Shown piece by piece: positions 55,198 to 64,000 of a stretch of DNA of 64,000 bases. Source of the DNA: Nocardiopsis alba DSM 43377 (GTDB taxonomy: Bacteria; Actinomycetota; Actinomycetes; Streptosporangiales; Streptosporangiaceae); NCBI RefSeq assembly GCF_000341225.1, contig NZ_ANAC01000003.1:62001-126000 (forward strand), written 5' to 3'. Numbering within the stretch: the stretch's first letter is position 1; each line of letters starts with the position of its first letter. The notes under the pieces were generated by a model, which ran no database searches, was not told the origin of the DNA, and was given only the letters and a program-made list of their open reading frames with translations. Both the position numbers and the translations under genes were made by a program.

Positions 55198-56093
55198 GAC
55201 AACCCCTCACGTCCGGTCAGGTCCATGAAGACCTCCTCCAGCGAACGCTCGACCCGGCGTAGACCGTGGACCGGTACGTCGTGGTGGACCAGGTGGCGTA
55301 CCAGGGCGGCGGTGGACCCGCCGTCCCGTCCGGCCAGCCGCAACCCCTCGCGCACGCGCACGGCGGACAGCCCCGACGCCAGCGCGCGCTCGGGCTCGGG
55401 GGTCTCCACGATCAGATCCGGGGCACTGCGGTCGAACAGCTCCTCCCGGGTGCCCTGGAAGATCAGCCGCCCCTGACCGAGGATCCCCAGGACCGACGCC
55501 ATCCGGTCGATCTCGTCGAGCAGGTGGCTGGAGACCATGACGGTGACGCCCTCTCCGGCCAACGACACCAGCAGAGCCCGGATCTCCTCGATCCCGGCCG
55601 GATCCAGCCCGTTGGTGGGCTCGTCCAGGATGAGCAGACGGGGTTCGCGCGCCAACGCCATCGCGATGCCCAGACGCTGCTTCATGCCCAACGAGTAGGC
55701 GCGCACCGGCTTGTCCATCTGGTCGCGCAGCCGCACGGTGGCCACGGCCCGCTCCACCCGGCGTTCGGACAGGCCGAGCATCCGACGGACGATCGCCATG
55801 TTCTCCCGTCCGGTCAGATGGCCGTAGCCGGGCGGTGACTCGATCAGCGATCCGATGAGCGGGGTGAGCTCGTGCCGGGTGCGGCGGTCCATGGGACGGC
55901 CCAGGACCCGGATCTCGCCCCGAGTGGGCCGCACCAGGGACAGCAGCATCTTCATCGTGGTGCTCTTCCCCGAACCGTTGGGCCCGAGAAAACCGTAGAC
56001 GCGACCTTCGGGCACCCGCAGGTCCAGGGAGTCCACGACCGTGCGCGACCCGTAGGCCTTGGTCAGTCCCTCGGTGGTGATGACGTGACTCAT
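55194..56093 (-). CDS. ABC transporter ATP-binding protein (ABC-2 exporter)
   Basis: 299 residues from the ATG at 56093, with GGAGG 4 nt upstream. Walker A is GPNGSGKST, the Q-loop region is IESPPGYGHLTGRENM, the signature YSLGMKQRLGIAMAL, and Walker B LLILDEPTNGLDP, then the SSHLLDEI H-loop. A C-terminal extension of about 75 residues follows. It drives the two permeases downstream and lies 98 bp after the response regulator. Confidence 0.94.
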   Translation of the reverse strand: MSHVITTEGLTKAYGSRTVVDSLDLRVPEGRVYGFLGPNGSGKSTTMKMLLSLVRPTRGEIRVLGRPMDRRTRHELTPLIGSLIESPPGYGHLTGRENMAIVRRMLGLSERRVERAVATVRLRDQMDKPVRAYSLGMKQRLGIAMALAREPRLLILDEPTNGLDPAGIEEIRALLVSLAGEGVTVMVSSHLLDEIDRMASVLGILGQGRLIFQGTREELFDRSAPDLIVETPEPERALASGLSAVRVREGLRLAGRDGGSTAALVRHLVHHDVPVHGLRRVERSLEEVFMDLTGREGLS

Positions 56094-56191
56094 GGAGCCT
56101 CCTTCCACCGAGAAGACTCCCGTCGAGGACCCGCGCCGCACATCGGGCCGGGGGACCGGATCCCGCCTCCTACCGGGGGAGGAGGGTGCCC

Positions 56192-56887
56192 TCAGCGGTC
56201 GCGGAGCAGCTCGTCACGGTCCACCACACCGGCCCGGAACGCGAACAGCACGGCCTGGACCCGGTCCCGCGATCCGGTCTTGTGCAGGACGTTGCCGACG
56301 TGGGTCTTCACGGTGGGCATGGACAGGACCAGGAGATCGCGGATCTCCATGTTGGTGAGACCGCGCGCCATCAGGGCGAGGACCTCCCGCTCCCGCGGGG
56401 TCAACGATTCCAACGCCCGTCGCGTGGCCCGGTCCGCGGGCGCGAACGGACCGGACCGGCCGCTCAACAGAGGGCGTACGTGCCGCAGCAGCCGCCCGGT
56501 GGAGCTCGCCGAGATCACCGAGTCGCCGCGGTGGACGGTGCGCAACGCCTCCAGCAGCTCCTCCGGAGGCGTGTTCTTGAGCAGGAAGCCGGCGGCGCCC
56601 GCCTCGATCCCCTCGACCACGTACTCGTCGACGTCGAACGTGGTGAGCACGACGATCCGGCACCGCTCCCCGGCGTCGACCAGGGCACGAGTGGCGGTCA
56701 GACCGTCGGTCCCCGGCATGCGCACGTCCATGAGCAGCAGATCCACCGGGTCGGCGCGCTGACGTTCGATCGCGTCCGAGCCGTCGGCGGCCTCCCAGAC
56801 CACCGTCATGTCGGGCTGGGAGTCGATGACCATCGCCAGCCCCGCGGTGAACAGTCGTTGATCGTCGGCCAGCCCCACCCGGATCAC
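56192..56887 (-). CDS. NarL/LuxR-family response regulator
   Basis: 231 residues from a GTG at 56887 overlapping the kinase stop (GTGA). The receiver has ADDQ, phospho-acceptor D54 in LLLMDVRMPGTDG and GFLLKNTPPEELLEA. The C-terminal HTH is LTPREREVLALMARGLTNMEIRDLL followed by VKTHVGNVLHKTGSRDRVQAV. It is the partner of the DesK-type kinase and probably controls the adjacent ABC-2 exporter. Confidence 0.95.
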   Translation of the reverse strand: MIRVGLADDQRLFTAGLAMVIDSQPDMTVVWEAADGSDAIERQRADPVDLLLMDVRMPGTDGLTATRALVDAGERCRIVVLTTFDVDEYVVEGIEAGAAGFLLKNTPPEELLEALRTVHRGDSVISASSTGRLLRHVRPLLSGRSGPFAPADRATRRALESLTPREREVLALMARGLTNMEIRDLLVLSMPTVKTHVGNVLHKTGSRDRVQAVLFAFRAGVVDRDELLRDR

Positions 56888-58101
56888 GCGTCCTCCCAGG
56901 GAACGATCGCCCTCACCCGCCACAGACCCGTGGCCGGATCCTCGCCGACCTCCAGGGAACCTCCGTGGAGGGCGACCCGCTCGCGCATACCGATCAGGCC
57001 GTGTCCCGGAGCCTCGTCCTCGCCCTTCCGGCCCTCGGGCCCGGGCCGGTCGGTCACCGTGACCACGATCCTTCCGGGAGAGCGGTCCAGATCGACGCGC
57101 ACGCTCACGGCCCCCGCGTGCTTGAGGGCGTTGGCCAGGGACTCCTGGACGATCCGGTAGACGGTCAGGGAGACACTGGCGGGAGGGGCTGCGACCTCTC
57201 CCGGCGGCGGAACGTCGACCAGCCGGACGTCGAGCCCGGAGCTCCGATGGTCGTCGATGAGTGAGGGAAGGTCGTCCAGACCGGGAACAGGGGAGGGGGC
57301 GGGGTCGTCCTCGACGCGCAGCACCCCCAGGAGTCGATGCAACTCCCGTGAGGACTCCCGACCCACACGGCCGATCGTCTCCAACGCCGTCACCGCCCGC
57401 TCGGGGGACGTCCGCGCCGCGTAACGCCCTCCGTCGGCCTGGGCGACGACGACGCTCAACGAATGCGCGAGGACGTCGTGCATCTCCCGGGCGATACGGG
57501 TGCGCTCATCGAGGGCGGCCAACCTCAGCTCCCGCTCCCGACCCTCCTCCAACAGGCGGGCGTGCTCCACGAGACGGTCGACCTCCTCCCGACGGCGCCG
57601 ACGGACCGTGCCGAGCAGCGCGAACAGCAGCGTGGTGCTCCAACCGGCCACCACCGAGGTGAGCCGGGCACCGAGATCCTCGACCGGCGACAGACCCGGA
57701 ACGAACAGGAAGGCCCAGGCCGTACCGGCCAACAGGAGGGCGAGGACCACACGGCGACCGGCCGGGCCCAGCTCCGTCCGCGACGTGTAGGCGCAGACCA
57801 GGACGCACACCACCGACAGCACCGTGAACATGCCCGACCACAGGACCTGGATCAACAACAGGACCGCCAACGCCGTCAACGCGGTCCACGGTCGGATCCG
57901 CCGCACGCTCAACGCGGCACAGCAGGCCAGGGAGAGAGCGATATAGAGGAGGGCGTCGACGGGCGTCTCCGAGGAGAACGGCCAGAGCGACATCGACAGG
58001 ACGAACCAGAGGAGCGCCCAGAGCGCGTCCACGGCGAACACGTGGCGACGCGCCCAGGACGAGGCACGGTCCGGGAACGGGCGTGACGACGGGACGGGCA
58101 T
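56884..58101 (-). CDS. DesK/LiaS-type sensor histidine kinase
   Basis: 405 residues from the ATG at 58101 (MPVPSSRPFP); the frame continues to 58185. A TAGCGT box lies 8 nt before this ATG on the minus strand, a leaderless pattern without a clear -35. Four to five membrane helices (about 23-165) have little extracellular sequence, so signals may be sensed in the membrane. HisKA_3 motif has H208 in REMHDVLAHSLSVVV; HATPase shows LANALKHAG and GHGLIGMRERV. It is divergent from galE. Confidence 0.93.
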   Translation of the reverse strand: MPVPSSRPFPDRASSWARRHVFAVDALWALLWFVLSMSLWPFSSETPVDALLYIALSLACCAALSVRRIRPWTALTALAVLLLIQVLWSGMFTVLSVVCVLVCAYTSRTELGPAGRRVVLALLLAGTAWAFLFVPGLSPVEDLGARLTSVVAGWSTTLLFALLGTVRRRRREEVDRLVEHARLLEEGRERELRLAALDERTRIAREMHDVLAHSLSVVVAQADGGRYAARTSPERAVTALETIGRVGRESSRELHRLLGVLRVEDDPAPSPVPGLDDLPSLIDDHRSSGLDVRLVDVPPPGEVAAPPASVSLTVYRIVQESLANALKHAGAVSVRVDLDRSPGRIVVTVTDRPGPEGRKGEDEAPGHGLIGMRERVALHGGSLEVGEDPATGLWRVRAIVPWEDA

Positions 58102-58250
58102 GCCGCCCCACGCTACCGAGGGCACCACCGGCCCGGCCTCATGCCCCGGTACGAGATCCACCGCGACGACCATGGCGTGGATCACCCGATGGGAGGCGCG
58201 GGGTTGCCTATCCTGGGAGGTCCGTACCGCCCACCCCAGGGAAGCGAACG

Positions 58251-59312
<1,062 letters not shown>

Positions 59313-59370
59313 GCACGGTGAACGGCCTAGACTGAGAGGACATCCCGATTTTCTGTGGAAGGTCCTCTCC

Positions 59371-60951
59371 GTGTCCGTTGGTGCTGAGAGCACGTTCGAC
59401 ACCGTCCTCGTCGTCGACTTCGGTGCGCAGTACGCGCAGCTGATCGCACGGCGGGTACGGGAATGTCACGTGCACAGCGAGATCGTCCCCTCGACCATGC
59501 CGGTCGAGGAGATGCTCGCGAAGAACCCGAAGGCCATCATCCTCTCCGGTGGTCCGTCCTCGGTGTACGCCGAAGGGGCCCCGAGCGTGGGGGCCGAGCT
59601 GTTCGAGACCGGGGTCGCGACCTTCGGTATCTGCTACGGCTTCCAGGCCATGGCGCGTGCCCTCGGCGGTGTCGTCGACAAGACCGACCTGAGCGAGTTC
59701 GGCCGTACCCGGCTGACCACGACCGGCGACTCGATGCTCTTCGACGGGCTCCCCGAGGAACTGAGCGTGTGGATGTCGCACGGCGACTCCGTCGTCCAGG
59801 CGCCCGCCGGCTTCAAGAGCACCGCCGGGACCGAGGGCGCCCCGGTCGCCGCCTTCGAGGACGCCGACCGCCGCCTGTTCGGTGTCCAGTTCCACCCCGA
59901 GGTCATGCACAGCGAGCACGGCCAGGAGGTGCTGCGCCGCTTCCTGTACGAGGGCGCCGGCTGCCGGCCCACCTGGACGATGGTGAACATCGTCGAGGAA
60001 CAGCTCGACCGCATCCGCGAACAGATCGGTGACAAGCGCGTCATCTGCGCCCTGAGCGGCGGGGTCGACTCCGCCGTCGCCGGAGCGCTCGTGCAGCGCG
60101 CCGTCGGCGACCAGCTCACCTGCGTGTTCGTCGACCACGGCCTACTCCGCAAGGGCGAGGCCGACCAGGTCGAGAAGGACTTCGTGGCGATCACCGGCGC
60201 CCGCCTCAAGGTCGTCGACGCCGAAGAGCGCTTCCTCTCCGCCCTGGCCGGCGTGACCGACCCGGAGGAGAAGCGCAAGATCATCGGCCGCGAGTTCATC
60301 CGCGTCTTCGAGCAGGCCGCCCGTGAGGTCGTCTCCGAGAGCGGCGAGGACGGCAGCGAGGTCGAGTTCCTCGTCCAGGGCACCCTGTACCCCGACGTGG
60401 TGGAATCCGGCGGCGGCAGCGGCACCGCCAACATCAAGTCGCACCACAACGTGGGCGGACTCCCCGAGGACCTCCAGTTCACCCTGGTGGAACCGCTGCG
60501 CGAACTCTTCAAGGACGAGGTCCGCCGCGTCGGCGAGGAACTCGGACTGCCCCCCGAGATGGTGTGGCGGCAGCCCTTCCCCGGCCCCGGCCTCGGCATC
60601 CGCATCATCGGCGAGGTCACCAAGGACCGGCTCGACATCCTGCGCGAGGCCGACGCCATCGCCCGCGAGGAACTCAGCCGCGCCGGCCTCGACCGCGACA
60701 TCTGGCAGTGCCCCGTCGTCCTGCTCGCCGACGTCCGCTCGGTGGGTGTCCAAGGCGACGGCCGCACCTACGGCCACCCCGTGGTGCTGCGCCCCGTCAG
60801 CAGCGAGGACGCCATGACCGCCGACTGGTCGCGCGTGCCCTACGACGTGCTCGCCCACATCTCCAACCGGATCACCAACGAGGTCCGCGAGATCAACCGG
60901 GTGACGCTCGACGTGACGAGCAAGCCCCCGGGCACCATCGAATGGGAGTAG
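59371..60951 (+). CDS. guaA: GMP synthase (glutamine-hydrolysing)
   Basis: 526 residues from a GTG at 59371 (GGAAGG upstream). The class I amidotransferase half has the nucleophile C88 in [10 protein letters not shown] and FGVQFHPEV. The ATP pyrophosphatase half has [10 protein letters not shown] (about 225-234). The dimerisation domain ends [17 protein letters not shown], the family's usual terminus. It converts XMP to GMP, finishing the pathway started by guaB. TAGACT at 59328-59333 is a -10 candidate. Confidence 0.97.
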   Translation: MSVGAESTFDTVLVVDFGAQYAQLIARRVRECHVHSEIVPSTMPVEEMLAKNPKAIILSGGPSSVYAEGAPSVGAELFETGVATFGICYGFQAMARALGGVVDKTDLSEFGRTRLTTTGDSMLFDGLPEELSVWMSHGDSVVQAPAGFKSTAGTEGAPVAAFEDADRRLFGVQFHPEVMHSEHGQEVLRRFLYEGAGCRPTWTMVNIVEEQLDRIREQIGDKRVICALSGGVDSAVAGALVQRAVGDQLTCVFVDHGLLRKGEADQVEKDFVAITGARLKVVDAEERFLSALAGVTDPEEKRKIIGREFIRVFEQAAREVVSESGEDGSEVEFLVQGTLYPDVVESGGGSGTANIKSHHNVGGLPEDLQFTLVEPLRELFKDEVRRVGEELGLPPEMVWRQPFPGPGLGIRIIGEVTKDRLDILREADAIAREELSRAGLDRDIWQCPVVLLADVRSVGVQGDGRTYGHPVVLRPVSSEDAMTADWSRVPYDVLAHISNRITNEVREINRVTLDVTSKPPGTIEWE

Positions 60952-60965
60952 ACCTCCCCTGAACG

Positions 60966-61002
60966 ACACGGAACCCGGCGCCTGAGGCGCCGGGTTCCGT
61001 GT
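60966..61002 (+). terminator. terminator of guaA
   Basis: A perfect 17-bp stem (60966-60982 with 60986-61002) with a 3-nt loop, then TTGT, 14 bp after the guaA stop. Confidence 0.88.
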
Positions 61003-61240
61003 TTGTCGGGGGGTTGAGGTGGGAGGTCGTGTCACCCTTACACCCTGCTGGGGTCGGGGTCCGAAAGTGTTTGCTTTGGCCCTCCGCCGGTGGTTCGGGC
61101 ACTCCCTGGAGTTGATGTAGGAGAACACGTACCGGTCGCACCCCCTGTGTCTGCGGTAGGAGACCGTGTACTGGTTACACCCTGCTGTGGTTGGGGTCCG
61201 AGAGTGTTTGCTTTGCGCCTCCGCTGGCGCTTCGGCGCGT

Positions 61241-61344
61241 GTTCGGGCGCCAAGGGAGGCGGGAACCTTCGGCACCTACGGTGTGGCCACTCGTACCACG
61301 CGACCCCACCTACGGCACCTCCAGAACCCCGCCGGCGCCCGAAC
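61241..61344 (+). repeat. hairpin element, core type 2
   Basis: Arms GTTCGGGCGCC (61241-61251) and GGCGCCCGAAC (61334-61344) are identical to those of the type-1 element, but the 82-nt core is unrelated in its middle. Only the edges (AAGGGAGG and CCAGAAC) resemble the type-1 core. Inner GGCGGG/CCCGCC can extend the stem. Confidence 0.8.
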
Positions 61345-61557
61345 GGGCAACCCCCTGGAGTGATGTAGGAGACCGCGAACCGGTCACACCCCCTGGGCTT
61401 GATGTGAAAGAACAGGTACCGGTCCCACCCCCTCGTGGTGAGGTAGGAGATCGAGCGGCGGGTCGCACCCCTGGGGGTGAAGGTGGGAGTCCGCACCTTC
61501 CGGCACCCCAGGGGGTCGGTACACGCGGTCTCCTACAGCAACCACGGGGGGTTGCCC

Positions 61558-61660
61558 GTTCGGGCGCCGGGAGTGTTCTGCAAGACGAGTCAAGCCGCCC
61601 GCGAGGAACGAGCCAGGCGTAGACGAGGATGAAGAACGCTCCCTCCCTTGGCGCCCGAAC
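61558..61660 (-). repeat. hairpin element, core type 1, inverted copy
   Basis: Reverse complement of 30505-30607 with two substitutions in 103 bases. Arms are perfect 11-mers. Inner GGGAG and GTTCT pair with CTCCC and AGAAC to lengthen the stem. Confidence 0.85.
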
Positions 61661-61966
61661 ACGGCCCGAAGCGCCAGCGGAGGGCCAAAGCAAACACTTT
61701 CGGACCCTGACCCCGGCAGGGTGTAAGGGTGACACGCCTTCCTACCTCAACCCCCTGGGGTGTGACGGCCACTCGACCCCCTACCTTCACCCCGGGCTCG
61801 CTCGAACCACCAGCGGAGGGCCAAAGCAAACACTTTCGGGCCTCAACCCGAGCAGGGTGTAACTGCCACGCGATCTCCCACCTCGGACACGGGGGTGCGA
61901 CCGGTACGTGTCCTCCTACCTTCACTCCTTGGGGCGGGGTGGGGGCGGAGGACCCGGTCGGGGTTC

Positions 61967-63823
61967 TTACTCCTCGACGGTGAGGAGGTCGGCGCGGGTC
62001 GAATCCTCGTCCGGGTGGTGGTAGAGCTCCAGGGAATCGGGGTCCTCGTCCGCGGCGAGGACGAACACGAGCCTGCCGGCGGCGGCCGTTCCGGGTTCGA
62101 TGGTGGACCACAGCGGGTCCGTCCCCTCGGTGGAGGTGGGGGACATGGCCTGGCGCCAGCGCCGCTCGCTGGTCACCATCTGTTGCAGAGCGGCGTCGAA
62201 GTCGATGGCCTGTTCGCCGAGGTTCTCCAACTTCATCTCGATGACGCAGTACTTGCCGTTGGTGGAGGAACGTCCGGCGAGTTCGTCGACGCAGTGGGCC
62301 TTGTCTATCTGGTAGCGGACCGTGCCGTCGGGTGACACGTACGCACCGTCGGCACCGGCGGAGGGCGGTTCGTTCTTGTCGGCCCCCTCGGCGGGAGGCA
62401 CCGCGTCCTCGGGCGGAGCCGTGGTCCCGGGCTTGCCGTCGCCGGCCCCGTCGGAGCTCCCCTGGCCGGAGAGCTGACCGTTCAGCGCCAGGACGATCAC
62501 CAGGAGGGTGCTCAACAACAGGACGGCGCCGCCGATGACCAGGCCCCAGAACACGCCCCTGCGTTTGCCGGGCGAGGCGGGGCGGTGCGGTGGCGGAGGC
62601 ACCGGTGGCACGTACGGCTGCGGGGCCCGTTGCTGTTGCTGCTGCTCGGGCGGCGGCACCATCGGGATGGGGCCGGTCGCGGCGGGGTGTTGCGCCTGAG
62701 CCGGGTGGGCCTGTCCGGGCCCGTTCTGTGGCGGGTGCCCCGGATGCTGTTGGTGCGCCTGATGCGTGAAGTTCCCGGTCTGGTGCGCGGGCGGCGGCAT
62801 GGGGGGCGCCGCCTGGTACTGGCCGGGCGCCGGGTGGCGCATACCGGTCATGGTCTGGTGGCCCGGATGCGGCATTCCGGGCGGTCCGGGAGGCATCGGG
62901 GGCAGGTTGGGGCGCCAGGACTGGTGCAGGGCGTGCGACACCATGTCGTTGGGGTTGCTGGTGTCCTCGCCGCCGGCGAGCTCCAAGAGCAGGTCCTGGG
63001 CGGTGGGGCGGCGGCCCGGCTCCTTGGCCAGGGCGCGCGCGACCAGACGGTCCAGGGGCGGGGCCAGCCCGGTGAGCCGGGGTTCGGCGAACAGCACCCT
63101 CTTGCCGAGCGTCATGGCGTCGCCGTTGCCGAAGGGGTGGGTCCCGCTTCCGGCGAAGGCCACCAGACAGCCCCAGGCGAAGATGTCGGCCGAGGTGGTG
63201 ACCTTCTCCTCCAGAAGCTGCTCCGGAGCCATCCAGCCGGGACTGCCCATGACGATGCCGGTCTGGGTGTGGTTGGTGGCGGTGTTCATCGCACGCGCGA
63301 TACCGAAGTCGATCACCCGGGGGCCGGAGATCGACAGCAGCACGTTGGCCGGCTTGAGGTCGCGGTGGACCAGACCGGTGCGGTGGATGGCGGCCAACGC
63401 GGCGGCCACGCCCAGGGCGAAGCCGTGCAGCGTGGAGGAGTCCAACGGACCGTTCTCCGCGATGTGCTCGGCCAGAGCGGTGCCCGCGATGTACTCGGTC
63501 ACCATGTAGGGACGGTTCTCGAACGTCCCGTGGTCGAGCACCTTGGCGGTACAGAAGGAGGCGACCTTGCGGGCGTTCTCCATCTCGTCGCGGAAACGCG
63601 CCCGGGTCTGCTCGTCGAAGGCGAGCTCCGGACGGATGACCTTGATGGCTACCTGGTGGTTCTTCTCCGGCGTGCTACCCAGGTAGACGGTTCCCATGCC
63701 GCCGCTACCCAGCTTCCCGGACAGCACGTAGGGACCGATGGTGGCCGGATCTCCGGCGGCCAGCGGTTCCAGGTTCTTCGGGAGCCCATCCGACGGCAAG
63801 CGACCCTCCCCGACGGTGTCCAA
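61967..63823 (-). CDS. receptor-type serine/threonine protein kinase with C-terminal extracellular domain
   Basis: 618 residues from a TTG at 63823, the only start in frame in the window; the frame is open beyond it, so the start is not certain. Kinase: GSGGMGTVYLG, K61 in VAIK, catalytic D155 in VHRDLKPANVL, DFGIA and MAPEQL. A juxtamembrane stretch of about 130 residues is Pro/His/Gln-rich. A membrane helix (GVFWGLVIGGAVLLLSTLLVIVLAL) follows, then an outside domain resembling DUF4352 (MKLENLGEQAIDFDAALQQM). It has no PASTA repeats, so it is not PknB. The signal and targets are unknown. Confidence 0.92.
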   Translation of the reverse strand: MDTVGEGRLPSDGLPKNLEPLAAGDPATIGPYVLSGKLGSGGMGTVYLGSTPEKNHQVAIKVIRPELAFDEQTRARFRDEMENARKVASFCTAKVLDHGTFENRPYMVTEYIAGTALAEHIAENGPLDSSTLHGFALGVAAALAAIHRTGLVHRDLKPANVLLSISGPRVIDFGIARAMNTATNHTQTGIVMGSPGWMAPEQLLEEKVTTSADIFAWGCLVAFAGSGTHPFGNGDAMTLGKRVLFAEPRLTGLAPPLDRLVARALAKEPGRRPTAQDLLLELAGGEDTSNPNDMVSHALHQSWRPNLPPMPPGPPGMPHPGHQTMTGMRHPAPGQYQAAPPMPPPAHQTGNFTHQAHQQHPGHPPQNGPGQAHPAQAQHPAATGPIPMVPPPEQQQQQRAPQPYVPPVPPPPHRPASPGKRRGVFWGLVIGGAVLLLSTLLVIVLALNGQLSGQGSSDGAGDGKPGTTAPPEDAVPPAEGADKNEPPSAGADGAYVSPDGTVRYQIDKAHCVDELAGRSSTNGKYCVIEMKLENLGEQAIDFDAALQQMVTSERRWRQAMSPTSTEGTDPLWSTIEPGTAAAGRLVFVLAADEDPDSLELYHHPDEDSTRADLLTVEE

Positions 63824-63890
63824 ACTCCGCCTTGCCCCAAGGTAGCGGTGTTTGTGCCCTGATTCCCACTCGTAGGCCGGATCGGGCCGC

Positions 63891-64000
63891 TTAGGGGACG
63901 GGCGGTAATTGACATGACAGTGGTTGCGAGTCCGGGGTCGTGGGGCCCGGTCGCCCCCGGGCGAACAGGTGTTCGCGCCGGTCGAAGGCGGTGAACACCA
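63891..64000 (-). CDS. possible 3' end of a gene entering from the right edge
   Basis: On the minus strand one frame runs from the window edge to a TAA at 63891-63893 and reads VFTAFDRREHLFARGRP..., with G/C-rich third positions over its first 18 codons and poor codon use after that. Too short to identify. It may be the C-terminus of a gene upstream of the kinase. Confidence 0.3.
   Translation of the reverse strand, partial: VFTAFDRREHLFARGRPGPTTPDSQPLSCQLPPVP

Larger units (their letters stand above)
61003..61966. repeat. repeat island 2 (partner of island 1)
   Basis: 964 bp with no credible gene. Motif A occurs in plus orientation at 61061-61099 and 61198-61235, and in minus orientation at 61666-61703 and 61809-61840. 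Two arm-flanked hairpins are present: 61241-61344 (104 bp, core type 2) and 61558-61660 (103 bp, core type 1, minus orientation, two differences from island 1). 36-39-bp units fill 61100-61190, 61350-61550 and 61735-61930. The outer modules (about 61010-61100 and 61800-61890) are themselves inverted to each other. Confidence 0.9.

Noticed and set aside
61003..61966. insertion sequence or transposon remnant
   Set aside because: No transposase fragment, no target-site duplication visible, and the inverted modules lie inside a multi-copy nested repeat rather than at the ends of one mobile unit.
63914..63994. short plus-strand ORF at the right edge
   Set aside because: Only 26 codons before a stop, poor codon use, and no ribosome-binding site.

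Overview
The window is high-GC bacterial DNA (about 70% G+C, strong G/C preference at third codon positions, many GTG/TTG starts, ATGA and GTGA stop/start overlaps, leaderless-looking -10 boxes). It fits a filamentous actinomycete. The gene order alr-tsaE-tsaB-rimI-tsaD / groES-groEL1 / ShbA-type sigma factor / guaB / guaB3 / guaA is the conserved actinobacterial chromosome core. I would guess a Nocardiopsis-like member of the Streptosporangiales, but the genus is an inference. There are no transposases, phage genes, rRNA genes or tRNA genes that I can see.

Layout. (1) 1-1594, minus strand: a small membrane protein followed by an inositol-phosphate-synthase-like gene that runs off the left edge. 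(2) 1746-13176, minus strand: a sugar-utilisation operon with a Gfo/Idh/MocA dehydrogenase, a CUT2-type ABC importer (ATPase, two permeases, lipoprotein), a TIM-barrel sugar isomerase and a 1448-residue secreted protein (ThuA, sorbosone-dehydrogenase propeller, PKD, CBM6-like, Ig-like, DUF1080, FIMAH-like). A ROK repressor is divergent at 13286-14518. (3) 14591-20287: a DUF6069-like membrane protein, alr, the t6A genes tsaE, tsaB and tsaD with rimI, and a zinc-free quinone reductase-like MDR protein. (4) 20372-24263, minus strand: a 747-residue coiled-coil protein and a THUMP-like methyltransferase. (5) 24337-30376: a CIRCE element with groES and groEL1, then the sigma factor, guaB and guaB3.

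(6) 30377-30968: repeat island 1, closed by a canonical hairpin-plus-T-tract terminator. (7) 31069-35793: a lytic transglycosylase, a SpoIIAA-like protein, a DUF3224 protein and its divergent WYL regulator with a 9-bp palindromic operator, and glpD. (8) 35934-43417: a two-component system and a TAXI-TRAP solute system (two binding proteins, a DUF1850 protein, a fused permease). The kinase and the first binding protein overlap tail to tail by 161 bp. (9) 43512-50936: a TPR-like protein, the bacterial RNA-repair pair Hen1-Pnkp, and a TetM-like ribosome-protection GTPase. (10) 51160-58101: a secreted ExeM/NucH-like nuclease, then on the minus strand a DesK-type kinase, a LuxR-type regulator and an ABC-2 exporter. 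(11) 58251-60951: galE and guaA. (12) 61003-61966: repeat island 2, the inverted partner of island 1. (13) 61967-63823, minus strand: a receptor Ser/Thr kinase.

The least ordinary feature is the repeat family. Islands 1 and 2 carry about 310 bp of near-identical sequence in opposite orientation, 31 kb apart. Inside each is a hairpin with invariant 11-bp arms and an interchangeable core of about 81 nt, plus arrays of degenerate 36-39-bp units. The other leads are the secreted multi-domain enzyme next to a complete sugar operon (a plausible 3-keto-sugar pathway), the RNA-repair/ribosome-protection neighbourhood, and the heptad-repeat coiled-coil protein.
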